This document shows positions 52,748-62,040 of a stretch of DNA of 64,000 nucleotides, piece after piece; positions within the stretch are counted from its first letter, which is position 1, and each line of letters opens with the position of its first letter. The translations under genes and the position numbers were made by a program. The stretch is taken from positions 34,161,282 through 34,225,281 of the forward strand of contig OZ022258.1 in assembly GCA_963978905.1 (NCBI GenBank), written 5' to 3'. Origin of the DNA: Trichostrongylus colubriformis. Lineage: Eukaryota > Nematoda > Chromadorea > Rhabditida > Trichostrongylidae. The notes beneath the pieces are model-generated. The model saw only the letters and a list, made by a program, of their open reading frames with translations. It searched no databases and was not told the origin of the DNA.

Positions 52748-55700
52748 CGTAGAGCGCTGTGGAGAAGAAACCGTCGAGATTAGCGTGAAATTTTTGCGTC
52801 GTGTAGGCCGTTTTCGGAGATCGTAGCGGTGTGAATGGCGCGTCGATATCATTCCATCCTGATCTACCTGCGATTTACTCGGCGCATTGCTCATGATGCG
52901 TTTTGTAGCCGGTTTTACAGGGTTAGTGGAAGTGTGTTCGTCATCTTGGGCGTTTGTAACATGGTCTTGGAGTTCCAGGGGTATCAGAAGATTCACTGGT
53001 CTTCTGATTCTTCTTTTCGAAGGTGTCAGCAGTTCCGCCTCACGAATTTCTCCATCAGCACTGGGTCGCAATGCGACTATTCGTGCCATTTTCCACTCAT
53101 TGCGGGAGAGAACCGGGTCACTAACGAGAACAACATCACCTACTGTAGGTGTGAGTCGCCCCTGACGTCGCGTGGTTGGAAATCGCTTGTGCGTTTCACG
53201 AAGATTCACGAGGTATTGTTGGTGCCATATTTGCCAAAAGCGTTCCGTAGCTTGGCACGAGGAACGCAAAGCTTCTACAACCTCACGCTGATTCTGCAGA
53301 CTTCTAGCTTCGTCTGGTGGAAGATACGCTGGATCATCCTGAGGAATATCTATGACGCGATTCATTGGTAAGGTCACTATAAGATCCTTCTGTATGAAAT
53401 CAATTGGTCGAATCATGGTGATCTCCTCCTGTGAGGCTCCTTGATACGTGAGTGGTCTCGAATTGAGGCAAGCTTCCACCTCCGTGAGTACAGTACGTAG
53501 GTGATCGCCTGTTCGGTATTGAGCTCCCCGAAGTGCTTTGTAGAGAGCTAATTTCACCGATTTTATGAGTCTCTCATAGAAACCACCTTGCCAGGGGGCG
53601 TAGGGTGTAATATGGTTCCATTGAATTTCCATGTTAGTGATTGCCCTCGGTGGCTCTTCTCGAGATGAGTCTGACGGATTTTCATCCGTAAGGATTTTCG
53701 CCCCAAGTAAGAAGGTCGGTGCATTATCGCATGTGATCGATGATGGGACCCCCCTACGCGCTACGAATCGACGAAAGGCGTTAATAAAGTCCTCGGTACT
53801 CATACTGTGAACCATTTCCAGATGGATGAGACGTGTAACCATGCAAGTGAAGATACATCCATAAGCTTTCTTGGCTGGTGCCGATGTTGTAGTGCATGGG
53901 AGATCAAAAAAGTCTAGCCCGGTGTGCTGAAAGGGGTGACTGCGTAAAACTCTGCGTTTCGGTAAGTCAGGTGATTCTGGATATTGGTATGGGAGTGCGT
54001 TGAAGCGTCTACATTTCACACAGTGTTCTACAAGCTTTCGCACTTGTTGACGCAATTTCGGTATCCAGTATCGTGTGCGCACCATGGACATGGTGTGTTC
54101 GATGCCTTGGTGATATGTTCCATGAGCTTCCGTAATGATTAATCGGGCGAGTGAAGAGTTGGGAGCAATAAAGATAGGACTTTTCGTTTCCGGTGTTAAC
54201 GATGAGTGCCCTAGGCGACCCTTTGAGCGCCAAATTGAGTCACTATCTGGGAACAGACGTAAAGTGTTTTCCATTGATTTCCGATAAGTATGAGTCAGAT
54301 AAATAGCCTGATGGTTACGGATGAGAAGTTGCCTCGCAGCGTGTATGTGCGATCCATTGATCGCCCTCAAATCCTCCGGGACACATTTAAATACCTTCAC
54401 CTTGTCTATAATCGCCTTGACCCTTGCCGTAGAAAGTGGTTTCAGGATCTTTTTCAGAAAAACAAGTACTGTGACGATTACTCGCTTTGCCCTCAGGAAT
54501 GAGCTGAACCTTTCAAGATCGATGAGAGGTGTCATGGTTGCAATAGCATCCGTATTCAAGGCAGTGATCATTGATTCTTCCTGCTCATCCCTTGAATTTT
54601 CATCCGTGTGGAACTTATACACTGGATGATTCCATTGCTCAACTGGTTCACGCAAGAACGGCGGACCTGTCCACCAAGAATGTTTCCGCAACTGATCCTT
54701 GGTTAGACCTCTTGTGCCTGCATCTGCAGGATTATCTCTAGTTGTAACGTATCGAAATTCTACGGAAACACCTTCCTTTCGTAACGCTTCGAGAATCTTT
54801 TGTATTTCTCTCAACCGATTGCTAACCAAGCGTCCCAGATTGGTGTTATGGATGGATGAGCCGAGCCAGCTGAGTGCGATTTGCGAGTCGGAAAATATGA
54901 AGGCCCGCGGTTGAGAAGGTGAAAGGCGTGATTTGATTGCAAGCCATACCGATCGTAGTAATCGAGAGGCTAGCGTAAGAGCGTTTACCTCCAATTTGGG
55001 TACAGTGGTGTTAGAACGCACTGACGGTAATTTGCATTTTCCCATAGCAAGGGCGGATCCTAATTCGTTAAATACGTAGGCACTCGCTGCTATGGCTATG
55101 GTGCTTGCGTCCGAAAATACTGCCAAATTATAATTGCTCGGTCCGTTCAGAAATCGCCGTGGGAGAGACTCCTTGAACCCGTCTACGTTTCGAACAATGT
55201 TGATCCATTCTTCATACAAATCACGGGGAAGCTCTTCATCCCATGCGACTTTATGCTTCCAGAGTTTTTGTTGAAAGCATTTTGGCTGTGTAAGGAGTGG
55301 TGCCAACCATCCGAGAGGATCATATATCGAAGCGATCCTTCGAGCTACTATTCTTTTGGTAAGCATCCGGTCTAGCGGAATCTTACAGCATATTTCGAGT
55401 GTATCGCGACTGGCGTCCCAACTTAGGCCTAGCACTTTTTGAATCATACATTGCGCCAATATCTCCTTCGGAAGTGTCGTATTCAGGGTGTGATCATTTG
55501 AAAGAAACTGACGCAGATTCATTCCCATTCCTTTGAAAATCCGACGTGCCTGCATCGCTTTCTGGTGTATTTGTCCCACTGAGTCCGCTGCTAATATGAG
55601 GTTATCTACGTACAAGTTCTCTCGAATCTCTTGAGCCAAGTCTTCTTCTTCCACTGTTGTGCGTAAGTGATGATGTACTGTGGCTCCAAGAAGGAAGGGG

Positions 55701-58561
55701 GAGGCGTTGATCCCGAATGTGACCCGTGTAAAACGATAAGTTGTGAGGTTATCGTCGTCCACTGGAGCATTCACATTTTTCACCCAGAAAAACCTTGTTG
55801 CATCTCGGTCGATTTCTTGCAAGCGAATTTGTAGAAAAGCTTTCTCGACATCCGAGATAGCGGTGTAGGGTGACATCCTGAACCTCAAAAGCATCGCATA
55901 AAGTTCTGGTAGGATCAACGGTCCTTGATGTAGGACATCGTTGAGGGATGGCTGATCTTTGAAATGCGCAGAGGCATCAAAGACGATACGCAACTTCGTG
56001 GTTTCCTTCTGAGGAGTAATAACGGGCTGATGTGGGATATAGTGCAGTATGTTACCCTCCGGCTCCCTGTTGTTTGGTATTTCTTCGATGATGCCCTGCG
56101 CTTTCTGTTCTCGTATGGTATCGTCATATCTCTGTAAAGTCTCCGGTTGTTGCCTTAGTTTGTTGAGCTCACTGTGTAGCCTCTTGAGGGCTATTGCCTT
56201 GTTAGAAGGTAATGGGTCATGACCTTCTTTGTATGGTAGTCGGACATAGTAGCCATCAGCGCGTCTCTCTACCGTCTGCTCGAAGAATTCCGAAACTTGC
56301 TGGTTGACAGCTTCCTTTTCTTCATCTCTTGTTCCCGTGAATTCGCACACTCCTGACGAATCCATAGTCCAGTATTTGTCCCAGCGCTCTAGTTCCCCGT
56401 CAAAATTCGTTAATGTATTGATTGCCACTGATAAGGTGTTTTGTCGCTGGGTATCTTCTTTTCCTTCCATTTGATCTACCGCACACCTTTGCTTTCCTGT
56501 AAGCAGGTAGCCGAGTTTTGAAGGAATGAGCTGCAGTCCTGACGGGAGCGTATACTGGGGGGAAGCACTTTGTATAAAGGTCCACAACTGATCGCACCCC
56601 AGCAGAATTTCTGGTGCACACGGTTTCTCATGAGGTGCCTTAGATAGCACAACATTGTTGCGCTCAAGGAATGCTAAGTCTTCTTGTGTCAACTTGGCTA
56701 CCTTTCCTGCTCCCGTTATTACCGGCGTAGTGCATAACCTTAAGGAGTGCCTTTGACCTTGGTGGTCCCAAATGTCTACCGTAATAACCTTACATGTTGC
56801 AGTTTTAGGCGTATCCTCGCCAAATGTGCGCATCACTAGTGTGCGTGTAGTGTTACCGTCCAGCTTCAACTGCTGGGCTAGTTTTTCACTTATGAAGGAT
56901 TGGTCCGCACCGGTGTCAAAGAGTATCTCTGCTCTTTTATTCCGGTCGCCACTTGCGTTGCCAACCTTCGCTGTACCTGTAAGGAGTAATACGGCTCCAT
57001 GGTGGGTGTCTCTATCATCCACGCTTTGCATCACGATGGATTCTTGCACTACGTCCTGTTCAGCCAATTGTGTATCTGCTTCATCTGCGCTCGTAATAAG
57101 GACGGGGTTAGCTCGCTTTACCTTTTGGTTTCCCCTTACTTGAGTATGCTGAACTGTATCCGGTGTTTTTTCCTGAGTCTTGGGTAGTATCCCCTTTACG
57201 CGCGTCATCTTTGCGCTTTGGGACAAATTCTTTGTGGTTCCGTTGTCTTCCTTAGTACGCTGTGGGCACAGCGTATGGTGATGTCGCCTCCCTTGACATG
57301 TGCGACATCCCTGACTAATGCAGTCCTTCAAAAGGTGTCCAGGTTTCCCACAGTTGAGGCAAAGTTTACGTGCCAACATCAGATCGCGTCTATCCTTTAT
57401 GGTAGCATACTTGGTGCACAATGATGACTTGTGGTGTAACGCGCAAAACATACATTCGGTACCCCTAATGGTTTGTTTTAGTAAGTTGGGTTTTACGGGG
57501 GGTCCACTACTGATGTTCTTCAATACTACCATTTCGTCAATACGCTCTTCTGTTGTAATCTGCTGATCAAGAAGTTTAAGAACTTCTTGCATGGTCCATT
57601 GGGCTTCATTAACTGAGTGAGAAAAAAGTGTGCTGAGTACTGTGCGCTGAAGTGATGGGTTAAATTTAGAAAGGATTTTGCGGACAATGTAAGAGCCATT
57701 CAAGTTTACTCCCTCTTTCTCCAGCTGTGATACCGTTGGAATAAGGTGTTCTAGGAGGTGTCGTTGAGAACGGATGGCGTAATTGTCCGCTTTCGCATTC
57801 TCCAGGCGTTTTTGCAGCGCCTCTATTAACTTAGAGGTGTCCCCGTATTTGCTTCGTAAAAGTTCTACGGCGTTCACGTAATTGTCATCTGTTACCGCAT
57901 AACGTTTGATGACCTCTCGAGCTTCTCCTTGCAGCGAGCAGAGGAGATAATTGAACTTTTGTAAGTTCGTCAGGGGTTGGTCATGTACATTAGCACAGAA
58001 CAGTCTCCAAAAGTTTGTGTATTCCCACACTTTGCCCGAAAACTTTGGGATGGGAATAGGAGGGAGTCGCGGCTGTGCAGCTTGCAAAGTCCCCGCAATT
58101 AGCTGTCCCGATGTGTCAGTTAGCAGTGGTTGGTTTTTTGCGTCCCCTTCTGGTGCGCAGTGTGTGGTGGTGTTCGCTGGGTTCTGCCTCGCGAGGCATT
58201 GCTCATGCGCGGACCTCAGTCTTGCACTTAATTGAATGCGGAGTCTATTGCCACGATCGATTGCACTGTGTGCGGTGTCAATGTACTGTTGTGCGTGGCT
58301 TTCTTGGTCTTCGTCCATGGCGTCTGCCAGCGCGTCGACCGTACTCGTAAACAACCCCAAAGTTGTGCGCACTAGGTCGATCGTAGCTTCTAGCTCGAAT
58401 ACCAAAGTCTGTATATACTCAGCATTGCTCAAGTCATACGAGGTTGGAACGTTTGGGTCCATCTCTTTTTCGAATGATTCTACTAGGCGTATAAGATTGT
58501 TACAGTAACGTGTCAGAAGCCCTTTCTGTGACCTTAGCGTAGCGGGGCCGATAGCAGACAT
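50510..58561 (-). CDS. Gag-Pol-Env polyprotein of Bel/Pao endogenous retrovirus
   Basis: A single uninterrupted frame of about 2683 codons. The ATG at 58561 is taken as start because the codons upstream to 58606 begin with TTG. In order (approximate residues): Gag with a DUF1759-type capsid region (160-320) and zinc knuckles (368-435); aspartic protease with DTGAD (about 548); RT with DVEKAFLQIRL and catalytic YVDN (984-987); RNase H with FSDAS (about 1150); integrase with HHCC zinc region, then DFFD, CDNAP and a Glu in GGFYERL (about 1450-1700); a Bel/Pao C-terminal domain (VGDVVLVSD); then Env from about 1939. No frameshift or stop separates gag, pol and env, so proteolysis or internal initiation must release Env. 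The uninterrupted frame suggests recent activity. Confidence 0.95.
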   Translation of the reverse strand: MSAIGPATLRSQKGLLTRYCNNLIRLVESFEKEMDPNVPTSYDLSNAEYIQTLVFELEATIDLVRTTLGLFTSTVDALADAMDEDQESHAQQYIDTAHSAIDRGNRLRIQLSARLRSAHEQCLARQNPANTTTHCAPEGDAKNQPLLTDTSGQLIAGTLQAAQPRLPPIPIPKFSGKVWEYTNFWRLFCANVHDQPLTNLQKFNYLLCSLQGEAREVIKRYAVTDDNYVNAVELLRSKYGDTSKLIEALQKRLENAKADNYAIRSQRHLLEHLIPTVSQLEKEGVNLNGSYIVRKILSKFNPSLQRTVLSTLFSHSVNEAQWTMQEVLKLLDQQITTEERIDEMVVLKNISSGPPVKPNLLKQTIRGTECMFCALHHKSSLCTKYATIKDRRDLMLARKLCLNCGKPGHLLKDCISQGCRTCQGRRHHHTLCPQRTKEDNGTTKNLSQSAKMTRVKGILPKTQEKTPDTVQHTQVRGNQKVKRANPVLITSADEADTQLAEQDVVQESIVMQSVDDRDTHHGAVLLLTGTAKVGNASGDRNKRAEILFDTGADQSFISEKLAQQLKLDGNTTRTLVMRTFGEDTPKTATCKVITVDIWDHQGQRHSLRLCTTPVITGAGKVAKLTQEDLAFLERNNVVLSKAPHEKPCAPEILLGCDQLWTFIQSASPQYTLPSGLQLIPSKLGYLLTGKQRCAVDQMEGKEDTQRQNTLSVAINTLTNFDGELERWDKYWTMDSSGVCEFTGTRDEEKEAVNQQVSEFFEQTVERRADGYYVRLPYKEGHDPLPSNKAIALKRLHSELNKLRQQPETLQRYDDTIREQKAQGIIEEIPNNREPEGNILHYIPHQPVITPQKETTKLRIVFDASAHFKDQPSLNDVLHQGPLILPELYAMLLRFRMSPYTAISDVEKAFLQIRLQEIDRDATRFFWVKNVNAPVDDDNLTTYRFTRVTFGINASPFLLGATVHHHLRTTVEEEDLAQEIRENLYVDNLILAADSVGQIHQKAMQARRIFKGMGMNLRQFLSNDHTLNTTLPKEILAQCMIQKVLGLSWDASRDTLEICCKIPLDRMLTKRIVARRIASIYDPLGWLAPLLTQPKCFQQKLWKHKVAWDEELPRDLYEEWINIVRNVDGFKESLPRRFLNGPSNYNLAVFSDASTIAIAASAYVFNELGSALAMGKCKLPSVRSNTTVPKLEVNALTLASRLLRSVWLAIKSRLSPSQPRAFIFSDSQIALSWLGSSIHNTNLGRLVSNRLREIQKILEALRKEGVSVEFRYVTTRDNPADAGTRGLTKDQLRKHSWWTGPPFLREPVEQWNHPVYKFHTDENSRDEQEESMITALNTDAIATMTPLIDLERFSSFLRAKRVIVTVLVFLKKILKPLSTARVKAIIDKVKVFKCVPEDLRAINGSHIHAARQLLIRNHQAIYLTHTYRKSMENTLRLFPDSDSIWRSKGRLGHSSLTPETKSPIFIAPNSSLARLIITEAHGTYHQGIEHTMSMVRTRYWIPKLRQQVRKLVEHCVKCRRFNALPYQYPESPDLPKRRVLRSHPFQHTGLDFFDLPCTTTSAPAKKAYGCIFTCMVTRLIHLEMVHSMSTEDFINAFRRFVARRGVPSSITCDNAPTFLLGAKILTDENPSDSSREEPPRAITNMEIQWNHITPYAPWQGGFYERLIKSVKLALYKALRGAQYRTGDHLRTVLTEVEACLNSRPLTYQGASQEEITMIRPIDFIQKDLIVTLPMNRVIDIPQDDPAYLPPDEARSLQNQREVVEALRSSCQATERFWQIWHQQYLVNLRETHKRFPTTRRQGRLTPTVGDVVLVSDPVLSRNEWKMARIVALRPSADGEIREAELLTPSKRRIRRPVNLLIPLELQDHVTNAQDDEHTSTNPVKPATKRIMSNAPSKSQVDQDGMISTRHSHRYDLRKRPTRRKNFTLISTVSSPQRSTMARRWFLFYLMLVYWIGVGAKANVPTMQMFCTEKGVLVTTTQNNATFEICTDNLCKRYDSGKPTVLATFPPEYTLQDYRVTLKWNRERETATMETVCKALDFCENVDCWLCAQVLFNPECWPIGAIAIVMIILYFFVATCYLLLYVPMTIGKPIRLLLYGIHLLLAFIVVRIGWRLIKLIRNMANRRDHIRRRRMLMALAILFYLTTPLPYEVTACQQVDAFEHQSTVCSLSKKGQTCNITTTELLKLNTFKREACLRVLYNSTLVSNVKVRWEGLYLSCEQEMLYFTRPALLKVLDSKRCPHMGSCTGEKCANINSTTLIPELKEANRYPGRTGCFESCGGFGCDCFYLSSGCLFYRIFAVPTTTTVYEIFRCTRWSQQVKLEVTVENFHYEKGKQQHNVMIKPNIPVQLPAIRLTMTSVSLPPTPLLHSHFITNGQETSIWDRDKVPNLICASQKDAVQSNCSIAEDCRCAPAESKIKCECSTIDVEEEFNHLEAKLPIKSAAWELATRKKDNKVIAKIPDMVSADITINFRSTLDTVSLIIYDDHCTVENAVLHGCYRCSQGAQSTIRCTSDRDTLGEILCGQDSFVVPCSQQSPESLLRFNFDTARQLLNCTISCGSITNSFVIAGVLKYTGRLSIVFASMLEGNSTTYNTFQWPDISHVVDVILNWYKTLLFGLAILALVLLLSYIYLPTVGLRMCRMLTQGVLTLLGCPLKVMVHLLRKLRGHRQGQHNSLRGKHEKVF

Positions 58562-58776
58562 AATAGAGAATGAGCACACTTCCTCAACACACGAATGAGA
58601 AGCCAACCAATGAAAAAGAACAAACTGAATGAAAGCGTCGCTCGAGTTTTCAGTGACCGAAATGGGTTTGCGACAATGGTGTCAAAAAAGCGTCGCGTTT
58701 TTAGTCCGAAATATGAGCGACAAGTAAAAATTAATCACAAAATACCAACGGTGAAATCGTACCTTTAGCCCTGTCC

Positions 58777-58794
58777 AGAGGGACCGATGTACCA
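58777..58794 (-). promoter_or_regulatory. Candidate primer-binding site
   Basis: Immediately downstream of the 5' LTR, the sense strand reads TGGTACATCGGTCC. The TGG would pair with a tRNA CCA end. I could not assign the tRNA. Confidence 0.5.
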
Positions 58795-58938
58795 TATAAA
58801 ATAAGCGCTCGGTGGTTGAGTGGATATATATATATATATACCGATATATATGTCTGTATGCAACCAAGATATCTTCTGGCGTGACCGATATTGCTACACG
58901 AGACCAACGCACACGGTGTCAACTTTATCAGCGGATAC

Positions 58939-58959
58939 CTCAAACTTGGGTAATTAAAC
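58939..58959 (-). promoter_or_regulatory. SL1-like sequence with 5' splice donor in 5' LTR
   Basis: Same 21-nt identity to SL1 as in the 3' LTR, followed by GTATCC. The first base lies 97 nt downstream of the TATA box, so roughly 65-70 nt into the predicted transcript. It lies in the R/U5 part of the LTR, upstream of the primer-binding site. Confidence 0.85.
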
Positions 58960-59055
58960 AAGCGAAATAGCATGTATCAATAAAATGACATGAATGGTGT
59001 TAAAATGAAAATAAAGCTGAACTGAGAACTAGTGACGATCGAGGAGTCATGGCTC

Positions 59056-59062
59056 TTATATA
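59056..59062 (-). promoter_or_regulatory. TATA box of proviral promoter
   Basis: Sense strand CCGTATATAAGAGC within the 5' LTR. A start site about 30 bp downstream would place it near 59026, close to an Inr-like ctcagttc. Confidence 0.65.
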
Positions 59063-59269
59063 CGGAGCTGCAGCTGCGGTGTTTTCGACGTTCAGAAGAA
59101 ACGGTCCGTTGGCCTTTCCAGCATCTGACCTCTTCGCGTACTTGACTCTATCCTCTGACGACGAATACATTCCTATGCGAAAAAGTATATGCACGTGTCG
59201 CTTAATATGTTGTAAATACTTTCCTCTTCTTACGAATATCTTCCAATCGCGGATAACCGCGATAATGTA

Positions 59270-59650
59270 AATGGGTGAGGTTTCTATTCATTTGTCTATC
59301 GCTAACCATTAAATTTGCGATATGATGGGCTCCTAGTATGTACTACATGGTCAGATTTGTTGGAAGGGTTGATGCAACAGGATAGGTTTGGGTAATTGGC
59401 CAGAGCAACTGCTAGCCGTGAAAAAAGGAGAACTTGTTGCCAGAGCTTTTGGACTTGCACCATTTAGATGTCAAAACTATTGTTATCTCTTACTATGATC
59501 TTTTATGAGGAAAATCCTCCCTGTATAAGTTTTATGTCGTTCGTTGTCTTCATCTCCTGCAAATATTCGAAGTTGTTGGCTATAAGAGGAGGGGAGTGTG
59601 GGTTGGGAGGGGAATGGGTTCTACTCGAAGAAAAAATTAGGGTCGAAAAC
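59270..59650. other. Unassigned sequence flanking the provirus
   Basis: I see no gene or repeat in this stretch. Confidence 0.4.
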
Positions 59651-59656
59651 GGGATG

Positions 59657-59773
59657 CACCGTTGCATCTTCAGTGATAGGCATAATGAACCTACTACCTG
59701 ATAAGAAAGATCCTCTGGATTTTCCATATCAGGTAATAGGTTCATTATGCCTATCACTGAAGATGCAACGGTG
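59657..59773. repeat. 47-bp-arm near-perfect hairpin
   Basis: Arms 59657-59703 and 59727-59773 are reverse complements with one mismatch, around a 23-nt loop. Minus-strand RNA would contain aggtagtaggtt, resembling the let-7 core by chance or descent. The long perfect stem favours a foldback repeat. Confidence 0.7.
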
Positions 59774-59929
59774 ATTTATACCAGGTAGATACAAGACGCG
59801 TGGGTTAAACATATTCATTACTACACGATTACATAAGAAGGGAAAAAGGGAAGGGCGAAGTAGTGAATGGGTCGGGACTGGGTGAAACTCGGGGGATCGC
59901 TCACTGCCGACTGACGGCAGCTTAGGCCG

Positions 59930-60102
59930 CGTTCATACTCTGCACCTCCCCCGTACCATTCCGCCTCACTGGTAGCGAGGCGGAATGGTACGCGGGAGGT
60001 GCAGAGGCTACGCAGGCAACGAGACAGGATGGCACGGGCTGAGACGCAGAGACACGCAGCCACGCCTTGCCGCCGGTACCGCAAAGTATGAGCGCGGCCT
60101 TA
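59930..60102. mobile_element. MITE family 2, short copy
   Basis: The left end is taggccgcgttcatactctg, the right end gtatgagcgcggcctta. The 59944-60003 centre is itself a near-perfect palindrome (cacctcccccgtaccattcc... / ggaatggtacgcgggaggtg). Confidence 0.75.
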
Positions 60103-60244
60103 TGTGGACGCTTGCTGGCTCGAAGTCGAGGTAGAGCCGCATGATCGGCTGCCGACGCCTGATGACGAGCCTTGAGGATGGATGGGCCTAAGAACCGGAC
60201 AATTACCTGACAGTTCAAAAACGAAGAATTAACAAGAAAGAGAA

Positions 60245-60500
60245 ATGTTGATATAACGGTCCTTTCGGAGTCCTTTCGTACATGGCCTCACCATGATCAC
60301 GAGTTCCGGTTGACATGCAATGGTCCATTAACCTGCATGAAAACGCGATTCTGGTGAGAATTTCGGCACGCACAACGAGGGAAGGGTCGACGCCGAGGAA
60401 TCGGTAATCTGATGGTTTATCCTTCCGAGAAGAAACAAAAATTTGAGAGATTATTTGACCTTACACCATGACACCTCCTTTCTTGAAGTTCATTTTTTAT
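60245..60500. repeat. Copy of the 20080-20430 repeat
   Basis: Shared blocks include ggttgacatgcaatggtcca and gatggtttatccttccgaga, then accatgacacctcctt. Confidence 0.65.
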
Positions 60501-61229
60501 ACTGAAGTTTGCCCCGTCTACGATGATGCTGATAGTCGTACGGGCCACCATAGTTGGACTTTTTTCACCAGAAAACCTGCAGAGGAACAATGAGGGAAAG
60601 GTGTGCAAATTCTAGGACGTATCGGTCACCTGCAACCGATCCGTTATCATTCATCTCCTGACAAAATTCATCTAGTTCCGGCGATATGTTGGGGCTCTGG
60701 ACAATGCCCTTCTCATTTCTCGCCTAGAAGCGGGCTTGCCCTTGTTCAGAACCTGGGATCAGCTTTGTTGACGTATTAAGCCCAGCGAAGATCTTGCTGC
60801 GATCATGTCCCAGTAAAACTGTACATCTGTTCTGAGATGCAGCGCCAGTTTCTGTGTAGGATGACCTCCGGTACTCCTTCAGGACCCTTCCGACTTGCGG
60901 AATCCTTGCTGAAGTTACTGAGACTGCACGAAGCCGTCGCATTCTTCGCACGATGTGACATTCGGACGTGTCCAGGCCTATGTTGAAGTGACTTAACCTT
61001 TCTCTGGATCAAATAGCAGTTTCCCTCTTGCCTCACCAGAAAACTAAGATACTACAACAACAATACGGCTTCAGTAGGTGGCGGTCAAAAGCGACTAGAA
61101 AGCATGAGGTGGCTGTACAATTTTGCTGAATAGGAAAACAGACATTTCCAAAGCAACTAAAGGAAAATTAGTTCTTTCTGTGTTCTCTAGCTGGAATCTG
61201 GTATTCATGCTAGAATGCACGACCACGCT

Positions 61230-61330
61230 GTTAACACTTTTACTTGGAGAGTTCTTCCGAATCACTCTGCCAAAGCTTTTGACAATTTATAGGGGGCGAA
61301 TCATTATGCAGAGCACTATAGTACTCCAGT
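61230..61330. repeat. Tc1-like terminal repeat fragment
   Basis: The segment from ggagagttcttccgaatcac to tcattatgcagagcactata is the reverse complement of 19659-19740. Confidence 0.6.
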
Positions 61331-61829
61331 AGCCTTTCTGCATTTCCCTGTAGTTATATCTGCGCGCTCTTGTGCCCGTACTTCACTAGTGCAAAGGATT
61401 CCAACGGCAACTAGCCACTATGGTCACTCTCTGTGCTGTCTGCTACACGTTTCGCTAACAGAGACGCAGGAAACCATGATTAGCTATCTCAAACAACAGC
61501 GAGTGCGTCAATGGAGGCGCTCGGGTCGCACTTTTGCGCATTTTCAGGGTTAGTTTACACACTTGCTTATCGATCGGATGCGCAATGCTATTTTATTTTT
61601 CAGGTATTTTGTCATTGTTTGACTGCTTTTGTGGATCTAGTGAATTTGCTTTTATTTCGGAAAGCTGTGTAATAATCGTATCGGTGAATATGGTTTGTAG
61701 AAGGTGAAGCTGCGTTGTAGTTCCATCAGTGATCCAGTTTTCACTGCGATTGAATTCTCAGACTTTTAATTGGTTTTTTAGGAAGTGGTTTTACGTGTGT
61801 AGTTTATGTTCATGTTTGAGTGATGGGTC

Positions 61830-62040
61830 ACTTAAAGTGGTGGGGAATAGACAACTTTTCACCGACGTCAAAGCTCCATCCCTCTCAAAGCTTTGGCAAA
61901 AATTCATATCCCCTTCTCCCACATGAAAAAGCATCAAGGCATCTGTATGATCTGCGTGGTCTAAACCGAGGGAGGGAAGGGGATTCGATGTCGGTGGGAA
62001 TTTTGCGTCTCAACCCCTCCACTCTAATTGAACGCGAGTG
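61830..62040. repeat. Diverged copy of the G/C-run palindromic repeat
   Basis: Shares ttttgcgtctcaacccctcc and cacatgaaaaagcatcaagg-type blocks with 26050-26270, but the G and C homopolymers are eroded. It lies about 400 bp upstream of the DCAF7 start codon. Confidence 0.65.

Larger units (their letters stand above)
48206..59264 (-). mobile_element. Bel/Pao endogenous retrovirus with phlebovirus-type envelope, intact
   Basis: The 11.06-kb provirus is flanked by ATGTA direct repeats (48201-48205 and 59265-59269). LTRs: 3' 48206-48673 and 5' 58795-59264, differing only by one TA in a dinucleotide run, so insertion is recent. Order: 5' LTR, leader, one Gag-PR-RT-RH-IN-Env ORF, 190-bp gap, accessory zinc-knuckle ORF, 3' LTR. 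The TGGTAC-type sequence next to the 5' LTR is a candidate primer-binding site; the tRNA was not identified. The Pol order and integrase C-terminal domain are of Bel/Pao (Belpaoviridae) type. Nematode members are known to have acquired a phlebovirus-like glycoprotein, for example the Atlas element of Ancylostoma ceylanicum, which this closely resembles. Confidence 0.95.
58795..59264 (-). repeat. 5' LTR of Bel/Pao provirus
   Basis: 470 bp with the same termini as the 3' LTR. The outer flank ATGTA (59265-59269) repeats 48201-48205. It includes a (TA)n tract near 58825 and a cgcgg/ccgcg short palindrome at its outer end. Confidence 0.95.

Noticed and set aside
52835..53371. 178-codon plus-strand frame
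   Set aside because: Antisense shadow of the integrase/C-terminal region of the polyprotein.
58562..58606. Polyprotein start at 58606
   Set aside because: The codon there is TTG; the first ATG in frame is at 58561, 15 codons downstream.
59657..59773. A let-7 family microRNA gene
   Set aside because: The seed differs from let-7 at a position that is invariant in the family, and the nearly perfect 47-bp stem is atypical of pre-miRNAs.
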